From: Brassica napus
Lineage: Eukaryota > Streptophyta > Magnoliopsida > Brassicales > Brassicaceae
Length of the DNA stretch: 64,000 bases
Reading direction: 5' to 3'
Assembly: GCF_020379485.1 (NCBI RefSeq)
Contig: NC_063451.1
Coordinates: 307,739 to 371,738 of the forward strand
Both the position numbers and the translations under genes were made by a program. The number at the start of each line of letters is the position of its first letter. The first letter of the stretch is position 1. This document shows positions 56,773-64,000 of the stretch, one piece after another. The notes below the pieces were generated by a model. That model ran no database searches. It saw nothing but the letters and a program-made list of their open reading frames with translations, and had not been told where the DNA came from.

Positions 56773-59700
56773 TCAGTGATAGTATTTTTTGAGATGCATC
56801 GCGTTCCAGGTCCTCGGAATTTTTATGCCTTGCATGTTGGCTATTTCGTAGGAGCCGGGTCGGACGATTTTTTCGATTTTATAGGGTCCTTCCCAGTTTG
56901 CTCCGAGTTTTCCCGCGTTTCGTTCAGCGGTGTTTTGGAAGACTTTGCGAAGTACTAGATCTCCTCGATTAAATCTGCGATTCCGCATGTTGGAATTGTA
57001 GTACTTCGCGGCTGCGTGTTGGTAATTTTGGATTCGGATGAGCGCTCGATCTCGGCGCTCGTTAATGAGATCGAGGTCGTCGAGGAGCATTGCATTGTTG
57101 AGCTCCTCTCGTTCGGAAAGTAATCTTCTTCGAACACCGGGGAATTCTACTTCTGCGGGAATCATGCATTCCGTTCCGTACACCAGAGCGAAAGGGGTTT
57201 CTCCTGTTGCTCGCCTCGGGGTGGGACCAGAGGACTCCCTCAAGTTCGTCGGCCCACCTGCCTTTTTTTGCCTCTAAGCGTTTCTTCTGTCCGTCGAGAA
57301 TGGTTTTATTAATCGTTTCAGCTTGTCTGTTACACTGCGGATATCTGGGCGTTGATTTGTTAAGCCGTATCTTCCATTTTTCGCAGAACGCCTCGAACCG
57401 GGTGGAGATAAACTGAGATCCATTATCGGTTACGATTTCGTAAGGAACTTCATGCCTGCAGATGATGTTTTTCCATACGAAACTTTCGACTTGGACATCT
57501 TTTATACTTGCGTACGAATCTGCCTCTATCCATTTTGAAAAGAAATCAGTGAGGACTAAAAGGAAACGCTTTTGCTTTGAATTATGAAGGGGACCGACGA
57601 TGTCCATGGCCCAGCGTATAAAAGGATAGGGCGATGGGATGGAGGAGAGGACTTCGGCTCGTTGTCTGATGGTTGGAGCATGCCTCTGGCATTTTTCGCA
57701 CTTTCATGCGAACTTCTCGCAATCTCCGATCATCGTTGGCCAGTAGTATCCATGGCGTTTGATTTTCACTGCCAGTGATCTTCCGCCGGAATGATTGCCA
57801 CAGGACCCCAAATGTACTTCTTCCATCACTTTTTTCGCTTCTTCCCCTTCCAGGCACGTCATGAGTGGTCCGGAGAATCTCCATTTGTAAATTTTGCCGT
57901 CTACTGTTACGTATCGCGCGGTCTGTGTTCGGACTTTGCGGACTGCCCATTTCTCGGTGGGCAGGCATCCGTCGATAATGTAGTCTTGAATCTTCTGCAG
58001 CCACGGGGTATCGCAGCCGTAATCAGATTGCTCTGATTGCGGCTGTATTGCAACTTCTTCTTCTTCGTCGTCTTGACCTTCTATGAGGTTGACGGCGATT
58101 GGCGGTCCGATGCTCGGGTGTTCGATGAACTCGACCGGAATTACCCTTTTGAGCCCTGGATCAGAACTTGATGCTAAGGCCGCGAGAGCATCTGCCTGGA
58201 CGTTTTCGGAACGGGGTATTCGCGTGAGGGCAAAACAGTTAAACTTTTGAGCTAGTTTTCGGACCAGTTTAAGGTACGCATCCATCCGTTCGTCCCTGGC
58301 TTCATACTCTCCGTTGTATTGACTTGCCACAAACTGGGAATCGCAGTAAGCGTGGATGTTTCGTATCGTCAAGCCGTGAGCCAAACGCAGTCCTGCGACG
58401 AGTGCTTCGTATTCGGCTTCGTTGTTTGAGGCGTGGAACTCCAGCCTAAATGATTGCTCTAAGATCTCGTTCGTCGGAGATGTGAGGCGAATTCCGATGC
58501 CTGATCCCTGCTTGGACGAGGATCTGTCGACGTGAAGGAGCCAAGTGGAATTCGGTTCCTCGTTGGTTATGGTCTCTGTCGGTAATTCGACCAAAAAGTC
58601 CGCAAGCACTTTTGACTTCGCGCTTGTTCTTGGTCGGTACTCGATATCGTATTCGCTAAGTTCTACCGCCCATTTGGCTAATCGGCCCGATTGACTCGGG
58701 CTATGCAGGATCGTTCGTAGGGGAAAAGTCGTGAGGACGACGATCGTGTGGGATTAGAAATATGGTCTTAGTTTTCGGACCGATGTTACGACCGCGCATG
58801 CTAATTTTTCCATCAGCGGGTATCTAGACTCGGCATCCAGCAAGGTTTTGCTGACATAGAAAATAGGTTTCTGTTCGCTGCGTTCTTCCCTGATTAGCAC
58901 GCCGCTCACAGCTGTTGCTGATACAGCGATGTACAAGAACAAAGGCTCCCCCTCCACTGGTTTTGCGAGGACTGGGGGGAAGCCAAATACCGCTTCAGCT
59001 GTTGGAAAGCGTTTTCGCATTCTTCCGACCATTCGAATTTTTTATGTCCCTGTAAGACATCGTAGAAAGGCAGGCACTTGTCTGTAGATCGCGAAATAAA
59101 GCGGTTAAGTGTCGCGACTCTACCGGTCAACCTTTGGACTTCCCGTTTATTCTTCGGCGAAGCCATCTCGATCAGTGCGTTGATTTGTTTTGGATTAGCC
59201 TCGATGCCATAGAATGTGACTAGGTAGCCGATGAATTCCCCTGATGCCACGGCGAATCTGCATTTTGTCGGGTTGAGCTTCATGTTATGCGAATTTAACT
59301 AGGCGAAACATTCCTCGAGATGTGATACGTGATCCTTTGCTTGGAGGGATTTGACGAGCATGTCGTCGATATAAACTTCCATCGTTTTACCGAGTTGTTG
59401 AGAGAACATACGGTTCACGAGTCGTTAGTAAGTTGCGCCAGCGTTTTTGAGACCGAAGGGCATTACCCTGTAGCAATAGGTTCCGCGATCGGTAATGAAT
59501 GCAGTTTTTTCGCGATCGTCTGGGTTCATCATAATTTGGTTGTAACCTGAGAAGGCGTCCATGAAAGACAGAAGTTCGTTTCCTGCCGTTGCTTCTACCA
59601 ATCGATCGATGTGTGGCAGGGGGATACTATCTTTTGGACAGGCCTTGTTTAGGTCGGTAAAATCCACGCAAACTCGCCATTTTCCGTTTTTCTTTTTGAC

Positions 59701-60740
59701 TACTACGGGGTTGGCGAGCCAGTCTGGATACTTCACTTCTGTTATTGACCCGACTTTAAGCAATTTTTCGACCTCGTCGTTGACCGCGGAAGCTCGTTTA
59801 GGTCCTAGCTTCCGCCTTTTTTGTTTGACAGGCTTGAAAGTCGGATCGATATTTAATTCGTGACACGTTATGTCAATGTCAATCCCCGGCATATCTTCTG
59901 CGGCCCATGCGAAAGTATTGAGGTTCTTTTTTAGACAGGTTACAAGCCCTGTCCTCAAAGGCTCGCGGAGATTGGCTCCGATTTCAACGCATCGTTCCGG
60001 AGATGCTTCGTCGAGACAGACCGTGACCACAGGCTCGCAAGTTGGTTCGCGTTTTTCCTCTGGGGCCGCGATGTTACGAGACTGCCAGTAGAGTTCAGCC
60101 GAATCTTGGCTTCGCGAACCTTGGTCGGAGACCTTTTTCTCCGTTTTTCTAGGAACGGTCTCGAGGTCTGGTCTTTTTCGTTTTTGTTCTGCGGCGTAAC
60201 ACACCTGTGATACTCTTCGGTTTCCCCATATTACCTCGATTCCGTTAGGGGTTGGAAACTTGAGGCAAAGATGATACGTGGATGGGATGGCACGCATAGC
60301 GTTCAACCATTGCGTTCCCATGGTAACGTTGTAAGATGCAGGACGGTCAACAACTAGAAACTCTGTGACTCTTGTCACGGTTCTGGCTTTGACTGCGAGA
60401 TTAATCGATCCGTAGGCCATGGTCGTTTCTCCCGAAAGTCCCAGTAGTGGGCTAGGGTATTTCACGATTTCAAATTGATCGATGCCCATTTTCTCGAGAG
60501 TATCTTTGAAGATATATCGGCCAAACTTCCGGTGTCGATTAGAACCCTTGCGACGTCGATATCTCGGATCGTCAGTTCGATAACAAGGAGATCGTTTCGA
60601 GGTTTGGCTCGATCGACCGTTGCTCCCCCCTTGAACGAGATGACGTTCGCGCATGTTGAGTCTTGCATATCGTCCCTGATCATTGAGTGGTTTTTGCGGG
60701 TTAGATTGATCCGTACCCCCCCCCCTCCTTCTAGCGCCAA
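56773..60740 (-). pseudogene. pol of the Tat element: protease, RT, RNase H, second RNase H, integrase
   Basis: Protease at 60740-60465 (VARVLIDTGSLADISS), then a frameshift. Reverse transcriptase 59850-59180 with PVVVKKKNGKWRVCVDFTDL, FMDAFSGYNQI, MPFGLKNAGATY and catalytic YIDDM. First RNase H to about 58755. Second, archaeal-type RNase H from about 58609 (STWLLHVDRSSSKQGSGIGI, FHASNNEAEYEALVAGLRLA). Integrase 57700-57060 with [17 protein letters not shown] and ECM/PAEVEFP blocks to 56773. Stops: about 59421 (TAA in place of Gln), 59299-59301 region (TAG after EECFA), 58754-58756, 57704-57706. Frameshifts near 60465, 58960 and 57240. Not functional. Confidence 0.88.
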
Positions 60741-60742
60741 AC

Positions 60743-61915
60743 TGTGGGAACCGAAATTTGCACTGTCGATTTCCGTTTAAATAAGGAAACTAGGAAAAAC
60801 CTAATTTCCTAGAGGTCCCGGATATCTGCTAATACCACACGCCAAGCAATCAGAACACAATAATGACAACGATAAAGTATAAGAAATCGAAAAGAGAGCA
60901 AAGTAGATCTTATTCTGAATTCACGTTTGAGCATTACAACAAGGTAAGAGCCTGGGCTACGAGAGCTGTCGGTGAGATTCCTAGTTCTAAAACCCTAAGA
61001 CGGCAATAACCTAGTTGAGTCGCAGCTCGAATAACAAAAACGGAAAATTGCCTAATTGCTCTAAGTGCTAAGTTTGCTCTGAAAAAGTCCTCCCCCATGC
61101 CTCTCGCCTAGGACCCCTTATATACTGACTCCAAGGTCGGTTTACGCATTTCCTCTTCTGCCCTTAAGCCGCCATAGCATAAAAATGGAGATATTCCATT
61201 TTTTCCGATCTTCGTAATTATCTTCAAAATTTCGTATTTATCCGCGGAAACTTGACATTTATCTTCCCTTGCGGACCAAGCGTAAACCGACATGCGGTTT
61301 ACGGGCTGTTGGTTAACAAATCGTAAGTTGGGCCTCGAGTCGTATCTTAGGTCCTTTTGGGCCGTCTCTTGACTCGAAGCGTTTATTACGGCTTCTTTCG
61401 ATAAAGAATGAACTTTCCGCGATTTTTACGGTAAAGTTTGACTGATAACTTAGAAATGGCGGGGAACGTGAGATGGGTTCGCTACGGTATTCGGGAGATA
61501 GCATCGAAGGGTAGACGAGAATGCATGGACTGATGTCGTATCGACGTTTCGGAAGAGCTCGATCGCTACGTAGCGACCGAATTTTGGTTCGAGCTCGGTC
61601 GCTATGTAGCGACCGAGCTCCGGCTCGAGCTCAGTCGCTACGTAGCGACCGAGCGGAATGGGCGTTTGGTCGCTATGTAGCGACTGAGCTTTGGCTCGAA
61701 CTCGGTTGCTACGTAGCGACCGAGCGGAGCACGCGTTTGGTCACTGCGTAACGATCCTTCTCGAGCTCTTGTCCGATGATTCGCGTTTCTTCCGCAATGG
61801 TTTTTCGTAAAGGAGAATCTATTTCGAAAAAGTATTTGTCGGAGAAGTTTCCTACGTTTTTCTTCTTCGGAGATTTTGGACGTTAACTTCGTCGTAACCG
61901 TTTTCTACCCCAACA
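60743..61915 (-). repeat. 5' LTR of the Tat element
   Basis: 1173 bp, highly similar to the left LTR; the main length difference is within the palindrome array (61555-61730). Minus-strand TATATAAG at 61117-61124. Confidence 0.92.
61555..61730. repeat. palindromic tandem repeats in the right Tat LTR
   Basis: Five copies of the same palindrome, some with one substitution (GCTATGTAGC). Confidence 0.93.
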
Positions 61916-61920
61916 GAGAT
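61916..61920 (+). repeat. TSD of the Tat element, right (GAGAT)
   Basis: GAGAT directly after the LTR, same as 53343-53347. Confidence 0.9.
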
Positions 61921-62085
61921 GCACACTGTTATGAAGGACGTTGTTACGATGTCTCCAAATGTGATAAATGGTCCCGTGACAGAGCAGCTTCCTGAGTGTT
62001 GAAGGAGCTGCTTGTGATGAATATCTGCACCAGGAAAGGAGTTCTCTCCTCGCTCTACGTAAATTCCCACTTCTCATAAATTAAA
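61916..62085 (-). mobile_element. LINE fragment, 5' part (split by the Tat element)
   Basis: Minus strand: RELLSWCRYSSQAAPSTLRK, then LLCHGTIYHIWRHRNNVLHN at the boundary. This is the zf-RVT tail of a LINE, joined in frame to 53347 across the LTR element. The 5' end of the LINE copy is truncated near 62085. Confidence 0.75.
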
Positions 62086-63681
62086 CAAATGAAAAGTTTA
62101 TTCGCTTTGAATCATAGGAATAATGAAAGTTTAATCTATCACTCTGCGCGTGAGTGATTTAAATAAACTGGAACTAATATCTATTTTGTGTCATTTTTGC
62201 CTATAGCACCTTTTAATATTTTTGAAAATAAATTTAAAAAATAGTTTTACAAACAAAAAAATTGAAAAAATAGTAACTATTGATAAAATACCTATATGAA
62301 CTTAGTAGTATTTTTTTCAGTTCTAAAATATTTAAATCATAATTTTCAGATTCTGTTCTAAATAAAGTCGAAATGACATTCTACGAAGTAGAAAACGAAA
62401 TACACTTTTTTCATTGAATCTACAATGTTTAGAATACGTAATCTACGTAAATAAGAGTATTCTAAAAATATTTAGAATACACATTCCACGCTTAACCTAC
62501 CGATTTAAAATCTTTAGAAATCAAAATCTACACATTAATATAAATCTAAAACACGTATAAACTGACTTCTACAGATTTACTGTAAATCTAAAACATGTAG
62601 AATTCAAAATCTACACATTACTATAATTCTAAAAACCTGTATAAGCCGATTTCTACATATTAGTTGTATTCTACGAATAAAAAATCAGTTCTTAAAAATA
62701 TGGAAACAAAACATTTGGAAATATTCACTTTCATATTTTGAAAAAATCGATTTAAAAAAAAAACAAAAAAAGCGAAAAAAGTGGTAACCTTCTTCTCACA
62801 CCGTCTTCTATATTCCATTGATTGTTCACAAAATTTTTACATTATTTCTACCATGATTCATATCTATGCTTCCACGGATCGATCGGTCAATAATTCGAGA
62901 TCGGTCGATCTGTATGAAATCGATCTTTGCTGATCAAGTGAAATGGACCAGGTCGATTAGTATATGCTCCGCGTTTTTTTATTCTGCATAATGATCAGGA
63001 TCGATCGATCCGTTCGACCTTGTAATTTTGGATTGATCGATCCCGCTTGATCGAACTCATTATTTATTATATTTAAAAGTTATAATTTTAAAGGCATTAT
63101 TATCATTTTGAAAATAATTAGCCTAATTAGACATAAAGTATACGAGATTAGTCTAAAAAGACATAGTAATCATTTTTTTGCTCTAAAAAACAATTTTCCC
63201 ATTTTTTTTTACTTTGAAATCTTTTTTCAAGAAATTCCTAGTTCTCCAGCCATAATTAGAAAATAAATACGTGCACCAAAGTGTAATGGGTCCCATAAAA
63301 CGATGGATCCAGTTACCATATTTGTTCCAAATTCATTGAATATCTAGATTAAATAAATAAATAACTCGAATAAGATATGATTAACAGGATGGCATTGGCT
63401 CATTGATTACGATATTTTAAAGAGACTCGAATATTTTTCTTCCCTGATAATGCAAAAAAAGATCACGGGACACGACACGAAGGAGTATATCTTTGAAACA
63501 TGTAATTGTCTTAGAAAAAACAAACAAGGAGATAACGATCAATTTTTCTTTTTTAAAGACAAGATGAAAACAAATTATTTAAAAACATCAAAAGAATCAA
63601 ATCGTTCCCGAAATAGTAATATTCGAACTTATTGATTTTTCTTTTTTTTTTTTTGAAAATTTGGATGAGAATTGGTCAAAC
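62086..63681. other. RING-CH intron sequence without recognised genes
   Basis: Very AT-rich. 62390-62660 has loose repeats of AATCTACACATTA and TAAATCTAAAACATGTAGAA type; 62870-63055 has a cluster of GATCGATC and TCGATC motifs. No exon of the RING-CH gene (in particular the one expected after ICLQ) was found here. Confidence 0.5.
62870..63055. repeat. GATC/TCGATC-rich patch
   Basis: About a dozen GATC-centred motifs in under 200 bases, several as GATCGATC or its extension, in AT-rich surroundings. Could be the core of an unrecognised MITE. Confidence 0.6.
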
Positions 63682-63753
63682 CTGGAGACATATTTCATAA
63701 ATGGTGTTTCCTTTCTCATCGCACCATCTTTGTATGCAATCTCTGTGCGCAAA
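63682..63753 (-). pseudogene. RING-CH gene, second half of the RING finger
   Basis: Exon of 24 codons with acceptor TGATCAG and donor GTTTGA. Reads [15 protein letters not shown] then NTIYEICLQ. His and the Cys in RDC and WC are present; the Cys expected where Tyr stands in IYEIC is lost. Confidence 0.85.
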
Positions 63754-63849
63754 CTGATCAAACGAAACAAATCATCTTTTCATACTGACAAAATAGTTTT
63801 ACAATAAAGATAAGCTTATTTCAAAATTGAGATGTTGATATTTCGATAC

Positions 63850-63886
63850 CTTGAGGGTGCCTGAGCAAGAACAAGGAGCTTCAAAG
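63850..63886 (-). pseudogene. RING-CH gene, part of the first RING exon
   Basis: FEAPCSCSGTLK with donor GTATCG; cut at 63886 by the terminal repeat of a hAT-like element. Confidence 0.82.
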
Positions 63887-64000
63887 CAGAGCCGGACCTG
63901 AGTTTTTCGGGGCCCTATTCAAAATATAGATGAACTTATCGTAGTTTTGATAATAAAAAACAGCATCGAAAAAATTATAGAACAATAAGAAAAAAAGAAC
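63887..64000. mobile_element. hAT-like transposon end (runs off the window)
   Basis: CAGAGCCGGACCTGAG followed by TTTTTCGGGGCCC is a hAT-type terminal repeat (family consensus CAGGGCCGG...). It begins exactly where the RING-CH exon stops. The adjoining CTTCAAAG (63879-63886) would be the 8-bp duplication if repeated beyond the window. Confidence 0.65.

Larger units (their letters stand above)
53348..61915 (-). mobile_element. Ty3/gypsy LTR retrotransposon of the Tat lineage, gag missing
   Basis: 8568-bp element on the minus strand with LTRs 53348-54549 and 60743-61915 (TGTGGGAACCGAAAT... to CCCCAACA) and 5-bp duplication GAGAT (53343-53347, 61916-61920). The polypurine tract (GAGCTGGGGGCTAAA on the minus strand) abuts the left LTR. 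Next to the right LTR is GTTTGGCGCTAGAAGGAGG, the probable primer site. A second RNase H domain after the RT-linked one marks the Tat/Ogre/Retand group. No gag is present: protease sequence starts within about 30 bases of the primer site. An antisense gene lies between pol and the 3' LTR, as in Grande-type elements. Confidence 0.92.
41452..63886 (-). pseudogene. RING-CH (MARCH-like) membrane E3 ligase gene, shattered by transposons
   Basis: RING-CH proteins are membrane-anchored ubiquitin ligases with a C4HC3 finger followed by two transmembrane helices. Exons in reading order: 63886-63850 (CFEAPCSCSGTLK when the split Cys is included), 63753-63682 ([24 protein letters not shown]), about 53165-53037 (NGGRRNRRLVDRTESDFQEC), 46016-45939 (FSVVLLIKHAFDVVYG), 45566-45471 (VFALKAIGILLPMLVIIRTV), 41532-41452 (acidic tail ending EEEEQQHHLA, then TAA). 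All have usable GT or AG sites. In the finger, one zinc-ligand Cys of the expected CEIC pair is Tyr. The sequence just after ICLQ appears missing. Resembles At1g02610, in the expected place after CLPP5. The first exon is beyond the hAT-like insertion at the edge. Confidence 0.85.

Overview
This is a plant nuclear window, almost certainly from Brassica or a close Brassicaceae relative. The host genes have GT-AG introns and near-identity to Arabidopsis chromosome 1 genes as I recall them (ABCB11/At1g02520, CLPP5/At1g02560, a RING-CH gene like At1g02610). The mobile elements are families I associate with Brassica: CACTA elements beginning CACTACAAGAAAA, a Tat-type LTR carrying GGTCGCTACGTAGCGACC palindromes, PIF/Harbinger, Tekay-type gypsy and L1-type LINEs. 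Family names come from recognition, not from a search.

Layout. 1-2236: 3' half of a Ty3/gypsy element (integrase, then the 3' LTR). 2241-2983: 3' end of a LINE. 3630-6310: an A20/AN1 zinc-finger (SAP) pseudogene, split by a truncated CACTA (4030-6240). A second, full-length 8.7-kb CACTA (6442-15115, TSD TTG) sits in its 3' UTR and carries a tnpD-like and a tnpA-like gene, both damaged. 15119-19803: intergenic DNA with a telomere-like repeat patch, a 704-bp poly(A) retroposon with a 15-bp TSD, and a MITE. 19804-24447: an intact ten-exon ABCB11-type ABC transporter with a 39-G run in one intron. About 24976-38300: a decayed PIF/Harbinger element split by a complete 8.5-kb Tekay-like LTR retrotransposon (27229-35770, TSD TGACA). 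38897-40491: an intact eight-exon plastid CLPP5 gene. 41027-41092: a broken tRNA-His.

41452-63886 (minus strand): one RING-CH (MARCH-like, membrane RING) gene spread over more than 22 kb by successive insertions. These are a MULE with a 9-bp TSD in the last intron, a 6.1-kb LINE with a 15-bp TSD in the next intron, a LINE fragment itself split by an 8.6-kb Tat-type LTR element (TSD GAGAT), and a hAT-like end cutting the RING exon at the window edge. One zinc-ligand Cys is changed to Tyr and part of an exon appears lost, so the gene is probably dead.

The three intact or nearly intact protein genes are ABCB11, CLPP5 and the MULE transposase. Almost everything else is nested mobile DNA. Many in-frame stops are explained by C-to-T or G-to-A changes (CGA to TGA, CAA to TAA, TGG to TAG), the pattern expected from deamination of methylated cytosine in silenced repeats. 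I found no clearly new biological system. The items most worth a second look are the nested RING-CH locus, the possibly autonomous MULE, a spliceable intron between gag and protease in the Tekay-like element, the palindrome array plus antisense intron-bearing gene of the Tat element, and a CACTA gene whose start codon is split by an intron.
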